From NCBI RefSeq assembly GCF_018812025.1, contig NC_063050.1:12751037-12815036 (forward strand): 64,000 nt of DNA, in the 5' to 3' direction. Shown one piece after another: positions 11,301-21,800 of this stretch. The number at the start of each line of letters is the position of its first letter. The first letter of the stretch is position 1. This DNA comes from Megalobrama amblycephala. Its lineage: Eukaryota > Chordata > Actinopteri > Cypriniformes > Xenocyprididae. A program made the position numbers and the translations under genes. The notes below the pieces were generated by a model, which was given only the letters and a program-made list of their open reading frames with translations, was not told where the DNA came from and searched no databases.

Positions 11301-12604
11301 TTTTTTATTGTATTTCAGATCCTCCAAAGAGCGTGTCAGTGTCCATCAGTCCGTCTGGTGAAATAGTGTCAGGAGATTCAGTGACTCTGAACTGCAGCAG
11401 TGATTCAAACCCTCCTGCTCTGAACTTCAGCTGGTTTAAGGAGGATGAAACCTCAGCTGTTGGATCTGGACAGAGTTTCAGCATCTCCAGCTTTAACTCC
11501 AGTTTCAGTGGACGCTTCTACTGTGAGGCTCAGAATAAATATGGATCTCAGAGATCAGCGTCTGTTTCTCTCACTGTTAAAGGTATTTTCTATAAACAGA
11601 CACTCTTTCAGGTTCATCTGTCTCACGTATGAAATGATCTTCATGATCATCTTGTTTCAGGGTTTCAGAGAGCTGCTCTGCACACAGTTTCTGGGATCGT
11701 GGCGGGATGTGGAGGATTGATCTTCATCATCATCATCATCATCTTGTTCATAAGGTGAGTGAATGATGAGCAGCTCCTGCATTAAATTATTTAAAAAAAT
11801 TAACATGAATCCAAAATTTGTTGAACTTAAACCACTATCAAAAATATTAAAAGTTTCTTTCAATAAATTATTTTTCAGTACTTTCTAAAAAAACATTTTT
11901 TCTCCAGGAAGAAGAGGAGAGACAGTGGAGCTGAAGTTATCAGACAAAATCAGGCAAGTTTGATGATTCATATCTGAATCTACAATGACATGGATATTAT
12001 ATTTAACTAGAAAATACAAGACTTGTAAGATCATGTACTGCTGCTTGACAAATATTTGACATGAAGACAATCTGTAACTCACAGTCACATGTGTTTCTGA
12101 ATGATTGATCTGTTGTTATATTTCTGTGATATTTTATGTGATAAACTGCAGGAGGATCGCTCTGACAGATCAGCAGAAACGGCTCTGACCAATGACGTTC
12201 CACTGTATTCACTCGTATCAGCCAATCAGAGGGATGATCTGTATGCCAACATTAAACCAAAGAAACCCGAACGCTCCGGGAGAAAACAAGCAGAAACAGA
12301 CTCTGGAGATGTTGGAGAGGTTCAGTATGCCAGTGTCCATCACTTCAAGAACAAAGACATGAAGAAGACTGAAGAGAACGACTGTCAGACCATTGAGACG
12401 CATCATCCATCTGAAGCCAACAGGTGAGAAACCATTCATTCATCTGAACCCCAATAAAACATGATCAGTGCTGAATCAGAGCTCACATTTTTGTGTTGTT
12501 GAGATGTTGGATTGTCATCTGCTGGTGGGACTTTCTGAAATGCCACATTAACATATTTATTTCTCCCCAGATCTGAGGACATCATCTACAGCTCAGTCAA
12601 ATGA
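5103..12604 (+). CDS. Gene A: CD22/Siglec-like Ig-superfamily inhibitory receptor (exons joined across introns)
   Basis: This is a type I membrane receptor with many immunoglobulin domains, probably on leukocytes. Exon order is C2 (broken, 5103-5352), V (5515-5844), C2 (7403-7648), V (7849-8184), C2 (8381-8635), C2 (9053-9307), C2 (10969-11226), C2 (11319-11582), TM (11661-11754), then four cytoplasmic exons at 11908, 12152 and 12571 onward (three are resolved, ending at stop TGA 12602-12604). All intact Ig exons are phase 1 and divisible by three, and 5515 to the stop reads open for 796 codons including the stop. The tail has ITIMs VQYASV and IIYSSV plus YANI and YSLV. Family members bind sialylated or other surface ligands and recruit SHP phosphatases. 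The signal exon is missing from view. Whether all V-C2 pairs enter one mRNA is unknown. Confidence 0.8.
5515..5844 (+). CDS. Gene A V-type Ig exon 1
   Basis: The 330-bp phase 1-1 exon lies between a TTTCAG acceptor and a CAG/GTAAAA donor. It reads VDGLQDRGVNYSPSYVCALKG, then STVKISC, a Trp in GFWTK, and EADKHVYYCRF near the end. The B- and F-strand cysteines are present, with extra cysteines in YVC, DLC and IQC. The Y-x-x-R on strand F falls where Siglecs keep their sialic-acid arginine. That alignment is inference. Confidence 0.8.
5891..6617. mobile_element. MITE with TA duplication and nested inverted repeats
   Basis: The ends AGTGAAGTTCC and GGAACTTCACT are inverted and flanked by TA on both sides (near 5892 and 6616). 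A second inverted pair built on GCTCGAGTTGAAGCTGC lies inside (about 6105-6140 and 6295-6335). It has no coding capacity and lies in a gene A intron. Confidence 0.6.
6727..7336. mobile_element. hAT MITE with perfect 8-bp target duplication
   Basis: The termini TAGGGCTGGACGATTAATCG and ATAATCGTCCAGCCCTA are inverted. The 8-bp CATGATTC lies on both sides, at 6719-6726 and 7337-7344, identical. An 8-bp duplication is the hAT hallmark. The 610-bp element has no transposase and sits in the intron before the gene A exon at 7403. Confidence 0.9.
7403..7648 (+). CDS. Gene A C2-type Ig exon 2
   Basis: The 246-bp phase 1-1 exon is preceded by a (GTT)n tract ending GTGTCAG and followed by GTGAGT. It reads DLQVETQQRVKEGDSVTLTC, a Trp in FIWYRSR, and NYRCAVRGHD with the second cysteine. 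It is nearly identical in its first half to 5103 and 8381, so the copies are recent. Confidence 0.8.
7849..8184 (+). CDS. Gene A V-type Ig exon 2
   Basis: The 336-bp phase 1-1 exon is a close paralogue of 5515-5844 (VDGQQDWGVNYSP, KISC, AFWTK, VYYCRF). The extra cysteine pair and the strand-F Y-x-x-R are retained. It differs by small indels such as KYPNNHK against THNYK. Confidence 0.8.
8381..8635 (+). CDS. Gene A C2-type Ig exon 3
   Basis: The 255-bp phase 1-1 exon has the same (GTT)n-GTGTCAG acceptor as its paralogues. It reads VKEGDSVTLTC, FIWSRN and NYQCEIRGNND. It is the last exon of the V-C2 cassette series and is followed by C2 exons of a second type. Confidence 0.8.
8640..9052. other. 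Gene A intron, nothing recognised
   Basis: The sequence is AT-rich with an (AT)n run near 8998-9011. No exon or transposon ends were recognised. Confidence 0.5.
9053..9307 (+). CDS. Gene A C2-type Ig exon 4 (Siglec/CD22-like)
   Basis: The 255-bp exon reads PPKSVSVSISPSGEIVSGDS, LNCSSDSNPP, ISWFKEG and YKCRSRNKHGE. This is a typical C2 fold with Cys-Trp-Cys. Compared with 10969 it lacks one codon (AEI against ALNF), consistent with 255 against 258 bp. The GTGAGT donor follows. Confidence 0.85.
9430..9965. repeat. Dispersed repeat shared with 41200-41700
   Basis: A long stretch matches 41200-41700 in the same orientation. Shared blocks include ATATTGTGAATTA, TTTGTCCAGCAAAC, GAATCGAAACGT and GTAAAGACAGGAAAAGAGAGA. 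It may be LTR-derived, but no internal coding region or clear TG...CA ends were found. It lies in a gene A intron. Confidence 0.6.
10022..10560 (-). repeat. Composite dispersed repeat
   Basis: Segments 10145-10400 match 49530-49780 inverted, and 10360-10560 match 1641-1736 plus 2315-2530 inverted. Repeated blocks such as GTTCCTGAAACATTC and GGAACGTT suggest a MITE-type repeat. No exon was recognised in it. Confidence 0.6.
10969..11226 (+). CDS. Gene A C2-type Ig exon 5
   Basis: The 258-bp phase 1-1 exon, after CTTTTCAG, reads SVSISPSGEIVSGDSVTLNC, FSWFKEGKSVG and YKCRSRNKHGEK. Its upstream flank and first 120 bases are almost the same as those of the next exon. Confidence 0.85.
11319..11582 (+). 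CDS. Gene A C2-type Ig exon 6
   Basis: The 264-bp phase 1-1 exon lies only 92 bp after the preceding one, following a tandem duplication. Its second half (DETSAVGSGQSF, FYCEAQNKYGSQ) matches exon 21805-22071 of gene B rather than its neighbour. The donor is AAAG/GTATTT. Confidence 0.85.
11661..11754 (+). CDS. Gene A transmembrane exon
   Basis: It reads GFQRAALHTVSGIVAGCGG, then LIF, six isoleucines and LFI, followed by basic residues in the next exon (stop-transfer). The isoleucine run is encoded by (ATC)6, a microsatellite inside the membrane helix. The helix has no charged residue. Confidence 0.85.
11908..11953 (+). CDS. Gene A juxtamembrane cytoplasmic exon
   Basis: This 46-bp exon reads KKRRDSGAEVIRQNQ. 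It ends CAG/GCAAGT, so the next intron (11954-12151) uses a GC donor with an AG acceptor. Confidence 0.7.
12152..12423 (+). CDS. Gene A cytoplasmic signalling exon
   Basis: The 272-bp exon reads EDRSDRSAETALTN, then PLYSLV, DDLYANI and EVQYASV. VQYASV fits the ITIM consensus (V-x-Y-x-x-V). YANI fits the Y-x-N pattern bound by Grb2-type SH2 domains. YSLV has a proline two residues before the Tyr, so it is not a strict ITIM. The donor is AACAG/GTGAGA. Confidence 0.85.
12571..12604 (+). CDS. Gene A last coding exon with terminal ITIM
   Basis: After CTCCCCAG the frame continues SEDIIYSSVK and stops at TGA 12602-12604. IIYSSV is a canonical ITIM four residues from the C terminus. The 3' UTR follows. 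Confidence 0.85.
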
Positions 12605-13660
12605 AGAACATGTGATCAGAGCCACAGCCTGTTGATACTGATGGGAGACCTGGATTTGAGTCCAGCACAGGTCATGTTCCCATATCCTTTGATTTCATCT
12701 ATTTACACATTTATGGGACTGTTTTTCTGTTTAGATATGGATGGATTTAGATTTATAATCAGCTCTTTTATTATGATCGTAATTGATTGTCAGTATCACA
12801 CACACACACACACACTGATACCTGTAATAGTCAAAGGTCTTTTAGCTCTCGCTTTGTACAGTCAGAGCAGAACAGATGTTTCCTCTCGTCTCGTCAAACT
12901 GTGTGATTTTATTGATAAATTAATTAAATCTGATCATTGTCAGAAAGTCTTTAGTTTTATTATGACATCATTGTCAGGACAATTTAGCACATTTCAACTC
13001 TCATTACTGTAATGTGTCGAATAATGTATTTTCTATTACTGTAATACTGTAAAAAATACTGAAATTCTCTTTTGCAATGATGTTATTAAATTTAAAGCTA
13101 TACTATACTATGTAACTTATTTTTGTTCAAATTTAATAAAATTTAAATAATGGGGGGATACATTGTAAAACCATTTTCCAAACCGTGTTTTTGCCTTGCA
13201 TTAAAACATTATGGTAATTATTTATATTTCAGAGCTGTCAGGACTAGATTCACAAAACAGTGTTTTTGTTGATAATGCCAATCTTTAAACCAATTACTTT
13301 GGTCTGTTTGCCTATGATTATCTTAACCAAGTTATAATAATTCCCAGCTACCTGCTGATAAGACATATTTTCATATTTATTTTGTTATTGAGAGTTTTGA
13401 TGTCTTTAATGACATTCACATAAAGCGATCACCTGTAACCATGGACACATCTGTAATTACTAAAACAATGTTCCTCTGTACAGTATTATGAACTATTTTC
13501 AATGGAAAGTAGATAAAGCCAGCTCAAAAAGTCTGGAAATTTTATAATGCGCCATCTGTCGGCACATCTGTTTTCTCATCTAATCTGTGTTCACATACTG
13601 TATTTTAATATAATACATAGCCTGATGTTCAATAAAGCTGTTCTCATTTACATATAGTGA
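12605..13660 (+). other. Likely gene A 3' UTR and downstream sequence
   Basis: There is no coding signal. A short (CA)n run lies near 12799-12814. AATAAA at 13631-13636 is the best polyadenylation candidate; weaker AATAAA-like sites lie near 13133. Confidence 0.4.
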
Positions 13661-14137
13661 CTGACTACGTTAACCAGCTGTCCAAAAAGCCACTAGATTT
13701 AACGCTAGTTGCTTTTTTTAAAATCTAAATTAAAATCTAAATCTAAATTGGCAACACTGCCCCCACAAGTTACTTGTAGTTTTATGCTTTAACAGCTAGG
13801 TGGCCAAAATTTACATACATTTTTAAGCAATTACTTAACTTTAAAATGATTAAAGTGTTAAAAATCTTTCTAGTTTCCTTTCTTGCATATTAAGAAACAG
13901 AGCACACTTGTAATTTAGAATTGGGGTTAGCATGTACTGACTGAATGCCCTAATGGCATTGTGGTGCCAAACTTGTACAGTGTAAAACGATGTGTTAGAA
14001 TGTTACAGCTAGATGCTTAAAAACCGACAGCCAATCATGTGCCTCATATTCACGTGCTTTGGACAGTCACGGAAAGACAGTGTGTTATATAACAGTCCTT
14101 TCAGCGTTTGATGATGTCAACGGCAATGTAAAATGCA

Positions 14138-14961
14138 CCAATAGACCACTTTGGAGCAGACGTCACAATTACGTCACTTGCAGCTGCGCGCGCATACTGG
14201 TTGCAGAAAAATAGCGGTAGCAATTGAAGGAAAATGTGCAAAATCCACAGAATAAGAGAAAAATGTTTTGTTGTGCCTCTGGATGTTGGAATCGGAATGC
14301 AAAAAATATAGTCTTCATTTTTAAAGAAAACCATCGTTGAAAACGTCCTTTGAAGCTAAATGGAGACGTTTCACAGACTGGACTGATGACACCTGCAAGG
14401 ATTAGTCTACTATTAAAGCAGGAATTTGATGTAAACAGTAAGTCTACATAATTCACACATGCAGTTCAGAGGACATACATACATAGCAGTTACACGGCAT
14501 GAAATAATTATAATTAAAATAATTTAAACCTATAATATTTTACATAGATAACTTTTAAACATAATAATTTTTATTTCACAATTCTACTTTTTTCTTCTTC
14601 TTGCATTTGTGTGTTTATTACTCCCAGTTTGGACTTTATAACTCACAATTTTGAGTTTATTTCACAATTCTGAGGGGGGAAAAGTCAGAATTGCGGGATA
14701 AATTGCAATTCAGAAAAGACAGAATAACGAGTATATCTCACAATTCTGTTTTTCTTTGTAAGAAATGTGAGATGTAAACTCAGATTTGCGAGAAATAAAA
14801 GTCAGAATTGTGAGATAACAACTCGAAATTAACTTTTTTTATTCTTTTATTTCGTGGCTTCCATAGACTTCTACTGCTCAACTGTCATTTTCTGCAACCA
14901 GCTAGGCTCCGCCCACAAAAAAACGTCATCGCTGTTTGCAAACACCAAATTGGTCTATTGG
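14138..14961. mobile_element. MITE with CCAATAGACC ends and a THAP-like scrap
   Basis: The termini CCAATAGACCACTTTGG and CCAAATTGGTCTATTGG are inverted. A plus-strand frame at 14263-14337 reads MFCCASGCWNRNAKN before stopping, which resembles a THAP domain start. Minisatellite-like GAATTGTGAGAT blocks lie at 14640-14820. No target duplication was identified. Confidence 0.55.
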
Positions 14962-15940
14962 AGCGAATAAGAGACCATTTCATTCTTACCTTTATAGTCT
15001 GAAAAGTTAATTCAGAGAGAAAAAAACTTTTTAGTACTTTTGGCAGTGTAGGATTTCATAATTGCCGTAATTATGATTTCAACTTGTAAAAAGCTTCCAC
15101 GTCCTCATACAGCTCGTAATTACAATTTGTAAGCTGGAATTTTCTGAGAGCCCCTACTTGTACCATGTGACCACTGTACCACCTGACCTCTGCAGATTTA
15201 TTCAGGCGTTGATAGTGTTGCCACATAAACGCATTATTCCCAGTCGACATTAACGGCTCCAAGTACAGCGTCACATGTTGTCATCTTGAAATTACAGTAA
15301 TTGTGACATGGCGTGAAAGCAGCATGTGTAACATGAGGACACACAATGCTAGAGCAGGTCACGTGCAGCATTCTGATACTGCAAATATGCAAAAGGAACT
15401 TAACCCAGGGTTGACATCGATTTTTTACTGTCTGAGCCAGAGAAAGCAAGTGAACCACACAGTATTGTTTTTTCTGTGTTACAAATATCCAAATTATCAC
15501 TGAAGTACTTAAATAAAAGTTTATAGTTTGGATATAAACTCAGAAGTCTACATTAGCAATTAAAACAGAGCAAATCACTTTTTAAAACTAACTTGGCGTT
15601 TCAAATAACGATTGTGTCAAGTACATTATTACGCCACTAGGTGGCGACAAGTGACAGTAAAAATGTATTTGACATTGAAAGATTCATTCAAAAAAATTGT
15701 TGAAAAATATTGATTCATACAATAATAGAGAGGTGCAGGTATGACATCACTGTAGGCCAAAATACAGAAACAAATTAGCATTTTAGCACTTCTGGTTCCA
15801 TCGTGCCGAAGTTAATGTTTTTTTTTATGGGATTTTGGTTAAATGGCTGAACAAGGTCTGTGGAGAACACAAGCTCAAGACACTTTCAAGTTTTATTCTA
15901 CGAAATAAAATGCATCAGTATTAACCTGTTTTATACTCTT
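14962..15940. other. Intergenic, no gene recognised
   Basis: Only short frames without recognisable domains are present. No transposon ends or RNA genes were recognised. Confidence 0.4.
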
Positions 15941-16100
15941 TTTTTAACCCTTATAGGGTCTTCAGGGTCTTTTTGACCCCATATGACATTTGCTAAAATA
16001 ATAAAAAAAAAACAAAAAAAAAACAGAAGTTCTCTTTGTCCAAATGGCACGATTTTTTTCATTTAGCAGTTTTTGAAGGATTTATAATAATTTTTAAATT

Positions 16101-16675
16101 TGAATAAATTAAAAAAAAAATTTTTAAAATAGATTTTTATATAAAAACAGCTTTTTATGTAAAATTCACTTTATAGAAGACCCACATTTCTACCTTTCAT
16201 TCATGGGGAAAACATGGATAATTTGACATGGTTTAGTGTAAGATTTTTGCCCATCTTTTGGAAAATGCAGTTTTAAAAGTAAAAAAAGATCACTTTTACC
16301 AGAAGATGCTGCAGAGCTCCACTATGTGCTATTTGACCGACTGAAACACATCTTTTCACAAGTATTTTTCAGTTGGATTCATAAAATATTATGAAATCAC
16401 AATTGTAAAAAATAAAAATGACTTTTTGTCAAAGTTCAGCATTTTTTGTACTAAAAAAATATTTTTTTTCAATATTGTTACATTATGAGACCCCGCTTAG
16501 AAAATGGACAAAATTCATCCTCAAAATCAACATTATTGAAAGAAAAAAAAGCTAAACTTTGACAAAAAAGTAATTTTTATTGTTACAATTGTGATATAAA
16601 GTGAATTTTACAAAAATGCTCTTTTTTGTATAAAAACCTATTTAAAAATATTTTTAATTTATTTATATAAATTTA
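16101..16675. repeat. AT-rich nested foldback
   Basis: The arm 16101-16180 (with GTAAAATTCACTTTATA) pairs with 16600-16675. An inner arm 16385-16445 (ATCACAATTGTAA, TTTTTGTCAAAGTT) pairs with 16545-16600. The result is a long imperfect hairpin, most likely a MITE remnant. Confidence 0.55.
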
Positions 16676-16676
16676 T

Positions 16677-17213
16677 AATAATAATAATAATAATAATAAT
16701 TTATGTAGTGCTTTTCTGGGTACTCAAAACGCTTTTACATATGGAAGGGGGAATCTCCTCAACCACCACCAATGTGCAGCATCCACCTGGATGATGCGAC
16801 GGCAGCCATATTACACCAGAACGTCCACCACACACCAGCTTATTGGTGGAGAAGAGAGAGTGATGAAGCCAATCAGTGTATGGGGATGATTAGGACTCCA
16901 TGATGGACAGAGGCCAATGGCCAAATTTGGCCACGATGTCGGGGTTACACCCCTACTCTTTTCGAAGGACATCCTGGGATTTTTAACAACCACAGAGAGT
17001 CAGGACCTCAGTTTAACGTCTCATCCGAAGGACGGTGTTTTTTGACAGTATAGTGTCCCCATCACTATAGTGGGGTGTTAGGACCCACACAGACCACAGG
17101 GTGAGCACCCCCTGGAGGTCTCCCATCCAGATACTAACCAGTCTCAGCCCTGCTTAGCTTTAGTGGGCAACCAGTCTTGGGCTACAGGGTGATATGACTG
17201 CTGGCCGATGGTG
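16677..17213 (-). mobile_element. 5S rRNA-derived SINE (SINE3 type)
   Basis: On the minus strand the head, 17204 down to 17117, closely resembles 5S rRNA. It includes the box A block AAGCTAAGCAGGG (17148-17160) and the box C block TGGATGGGAGACC (17117-17129), the internal RNA polymerase III control region. The body runs about 420 bp and ends in an (ATT)n tail at 16677-16700, as expected for a CR1/L2-mobilised SINE. It is a transposed copy, not a functional 5S gene. Confidence 0.8.
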
Positions 17214-18755
17214 GTTAAATGGAACTACAGAGGACGTTGGGGACATTAAATGTCATGACGCCGAACAGGTAAACTCAGTCCGCTTTTATAGCCTCCTCAT
17301 GCTCATAATTGTACTCTTATAAACTCAAATTTTCTGGGAAAATGTTTTTATATAAAAACTGAAAGAGTTTTCAGAAGCTAGTGATGGTGGCCCTAGTGTG
17401 GTTCGTTTATAGCCCTCCTTTAAGGTTTTTACTTCTGCCAACTGCATTTAGTCTTCAAAATTCACAAAAGTTGTGTTTATCTATGAAAATGAACTCAATG
17501 GACAAAACATGCAGATATCATAAACTTTTGCTGATCGCAGAGCTTGTTTTTTGCGATAATCCAAAAGCTTAAGGAAAAATCCTTTTGGGTGTTTGTCAAG
17601 GGAACCAGTGTGATACGAACTGCCAGTTGGCCTATAAAGTGACGTCATGCACCACTCTATAAAACAAGTGAAGTAGTTATGAATTTATGAGTACTGAGTC
17701 ATTGAATCATTCACTTTAAACAATTCAATTAAATGAAATAGTTTTAAATAGACTGCAGCAATTAATATTTTGTCCTCTAGAGGCTCTAGTAAATAATTTG
17801 TAGTTGTCTGTTCAGAATCATGATCTCTATTTGAAACAAACAAAAAATCTTCTCATTTTATCCAGAATCATGCAGCTCTAAAACAAAATTGTGTACTTCG
17901 TCCACCACTGCCCTATTATGTGTACAAGGTTTTTTTAATCTCATGAAACTTTAGTCTTATTATGCATTGACACAGGAAATGTGATCATTTATAACCCCCA
18001 CTTAATACATCTGTTCAGTCTTCAAACTCACAATTTGCACTTTGAGTACTAATGAAGAAAGCTACTGCAAACAAGGTATGAGAGTTTTTACATATTACTT
18101 GATGAATTTGTAAAATGTATAGGGGTGTGAAAGAGAACAAATTTTGGGGCATTTTGTTTTTCCCCCTTTCTTTACCCATGTTATACCAAACAGGACCTTA
18201 GTGGACCCTTATATCTCAGAGGACGCTGCACTTTAAGCTTGGCAAGTAAGTGCAGGAGACAAAATGATGCAAACATGCAGTATGTAATATTATGATGAAT
18301 ATTTTTGGTGCCAATGTAAGAAGCTTTAAAGCCCTCATTTATTAGTGTTCAAATCCTGACTTTTCATTTTTGCACTAATTCTGACATGAAGGACAAATGG
18401 TTTTGGCAATAGTCGCTTTGTCATGTCCAGTGTAGACAGTCTCAAACCGGTGTAGACAGGCTGTTTTATTTCTGCAAAAAAAAAACAAAAAAACAAGTGC
18501 AGTCTAGAGCAAAAGACATAAGCTTGATTGAGACTAATTCTTAGCATGCATGAGCAATGACCAGCTCAGCAGTGCAACACCTCGACGCCACTGATCTTAT
18601 CAGTCGTTTGGTGTTGGCGAGTCACTAAAACTATTTCTGAGCAGCACTTTTTTTTGTTTTTTGTTCTTTTTATACTTAAACAAAGACACTTTCAGAAGCT
18701 TTATTGTGAGTTTTGCAGTGTATAAAGTGGATGTGTGTATTTATGTTTGTTTATA
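17214..18755. other. Intergenic, upstream of gene B
   Basis: No exon, RNA gene or transposon terminus was recognised. A TTATAG acceptor at 18751-18756 just before the gene B start codon suggests an upstream 5' UTR exon somewhere here. Confidence 0.4.
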
Positions 18756-18763
18756 GAGCCGTG

Positions 18764-18830
18764 ATGGTTCCCGTGGTGATGAGCACCAAAGTGACTCTTC
18801 ATTCCCTAATGTCTCTGCTCTTGACTTCTG
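18764..18830 (+). CDS. Gene B signal peptide exon
   Basis: It reads MVPVVMSTKVTLHS, then LMSLLLLTS, ending phase 1 at GTGAGT. The hydrophobic core and small residues before the junction suit a cleavable signal. An in-frame second Met follows at residue 6. Confidence 0.8.
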
Positions 18831-21800
18831 GTGAGTCACAGATGTTATAGAGCTTGTTTTGTGTTTTTTAAAGCATGCATTAACTATCTATTCTACAGTC
18901 CACCTATCAGAAACACTCTCTGCCTGTCAATCATTTTTGCTGACTTTGGGTTGGTTGGCGAGAGAGGACATGTGGTTACGCCTTTAAACTGTTGATGTGT
19001 TCGCTTTTCACAGTTCTGTGTCAGCGTGATCATTTCTGCCACACCCTTCAGCAGGACCTTTTACACTTCTCACACTGTGCCATCTCTCCAGCAACAAGTG
19101 ATAGATATTATTAAGCTGCATTTACACAACTCATACTTGACCATTTGTCTTCTATGTGTTTTGTGTGTTTCAGGAGTTTTTGGAGAAAACTGGAATGTGA
19201 CTTATGAAAATAATTCAATATGTGCTGTCAAACGATCCACAGTAAACATGTCATGCACATACAGATACCCTCAGCAGTATCCACTGACAGAAACCTTTTG
19301 GATCAAGAAACCAGATGAAAAGATTAAAAGTTTAAAAGAATATCAGGAGTATAAAGACAGGGCTGAATACATTGAAGACAGACAAAACAAAACGGCTGTT
19401 CTCAGACTGCACAACGTCACTGAAGATGATGAGAAAGAGTATTGTTTCAGATTAGTAACTGCAACTGAAGGACAAAGATGGTTTGGTCAACCAGGAATTC
19501 AACTTAAAGTTTCTGGTAATCCACTTCTGTCCTTCATTTCAATTATTTATTTATTTAACAAACTGTTAGTAGTTTTAGGTCATGGTTAGAAGGATTTGTG
19601 TCCTCCAGCCCTTCAGGTTCAGGCTCCACAGCAGGTGCTGGAGAAACAAACGGTCAATCTGACATGTAGAACTACCTGCGATCTGACAGACAGATTCATC
19701 TGGTACAAAAATGGACAGGCTTTAAACTTCCACAGAGATATCCTGCAGCTTCAGTCAGTCCGCAGTGATTCTGGCAGTTACAGCTGTGCCGTCAGAGGAC
19801 AAGAACATCTGCCCTCTCCTGCTGTCAGCCTCAGCGTCATGTGTGAGTAGGTCTAGGTCTGTAAACAACAGCAGTAAAGTGTTAGAAGAGTTTCCTGCAT
19901 GTCTTTAACCTGAAAACCCAGCCAATCAGAGAGCAGTTTGGCTGTTTAGCTTTGTCTCGTCTGCCCCCTGCTGGAGGAAGCTGTAACTACACAAAGATAA
20001 GACACCCATCCATTCATTAACCATGATTTCTAACTGAAACATAGATACTGCAAATATTTTATTATAGTATAGATGTTTTTACACAGTCTAATTGTTTTTG
20101 TAAAGCTCTTGAAAGTGGATGTATAGCTTTCTTCAGGTCCTGGTGTGAATCAGGGCATGTGGTTGAAGTTAGCAAAATGGCTTTAATCCTTTTAAATCAG
20201 TTAAATCTTTTAGCTTTGTAACTGTATAGAGGTACAGTTTTGAGAGTTATAATTAACATTTTCAATTAATTACAAAAGAATTAAAATATACTCAATGTGG
20301 AGGAAAACATCCCCACCTTGCGGTGAACATGTGAACTCAATAAGAATAAACAATTAATCAATTAAACACATTAGAACATCACATTCCACAACACACCTGC
20401 ACAATGGAGACGCATAAAGTGGAAATAAGGAGCACAAGGAATTAGGTAAATTTTCAATAAAACAGATATTTATGTGTTTTGAACACTTCTAACTGATTAT
20501 TCCCGCCTGTGTAACTTACCCACAGCATCTCTCATAACTCTATTGGCTGTCCCTATTCATTCCACTCACTAAATGCCATCATTTACCAGATAGATGGCGC
20601 TGTCACCATTTATGCAATAATTTAACAATATATTTACACGCGTTACACTTACAATAGCTTTTAAAGGTGCCCTAGATTCAAAAATTGAATTTACCTCGGC
20701 ATAGTTGAATAACAAGAGTTCAGTACATGGAAATGACATACAGTGAGTCTCAAACTCCATTGTTTCCTCCTTCTTATATAAATCTCATTTGTTTAAGCGA
20801 CCTCTGAAGAACAGGCGAATCTCAACATAACACCGACTGTTACGCAACAGTCGGGGTGTACGCCCCCAATATTTGCATATGCCAGCCCATGATTGAGTCA
20901 TTACACAAGGGCAGCCAGTATTAACGTCTGGATGAAAGGCATTAGACAAGGGCAGAATGTCTGGATCTGTGCACAGCTGAATCAACAGACTAGGTAAGCA
21001 AGCAAGGACAATAGCAAAAAATGGCAGATGGAGCAATAATAACTGACATGATTCATGATAACATGATATTTTTAGTGATATTTGTATATTGTCTTTCTAA
21101 ATGTTTCCTTAGCATTTTGCTAATGTACTGTTAAATGTGGTTAAAGTTACCATCGTTTCTTACTGTATTCACGGAGACATGAGCCATCGCTATTTTCATT
21201 ATTAAACACTTGCAGTCTGTATAATTCATAAACACAACTTCATTCTTTATAAATCTCTCCAACAGTGTGTAATGTTAGCTTTAGCCACGGAGCATAGCCT
21301 CAAACTCATTCAGAATCAAATGTAAACATCAAAATAAATACCATACTTACGCGATTAGACATGCTGCATGACGAACATTTTGTAAAGATCCATTTTGAGG
21401 GTTATATTAGCTGTGTGAACTTTTTTTATGTTGTTTAAGGCAAGCGCGAGCTCTTGGGGCATGGAGCACCAGATTTAAAGGGCCACACACCCTGAATCGG
21501 CTCATTTCTTCTGAATCGGCTCATTTTGAAACTTCACAGACACATTCAGGGGACACCTTAGACTTATATTACATCTTTTTAAAAAAAGTTCTAGGGCACC
21601 TTTAAAATCTAGATTCTAAATCTAAACTCTGTTGTTTTGAAATGCAATCAATAGTTTTTGTAATACCAGATGAATAAAAACATTTATGACATTTTTTTCC
21701 TTCAAGTTCAATTTTGGGAAAGCGATTCAGTGCAGTATACAAATGTATCAGTTTTTGATGATGGAGGTATGAACAATAATAAAAGCATGTTGTTTTACCT

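Noticed and set aside
12632..13012. 126-codon frame downstream of gene A
   Set aside because: It starts after the gene A stop, contains a (CA)n run and has no domain or splice support; it is 3' UTR sequence.
17117..17204. Functional 5S rRNA gene
   Set aside because: Only the 5S-like head of a SINE is present, with many substitutions, and it is followed by a SINE body and an (ATT)n tail.
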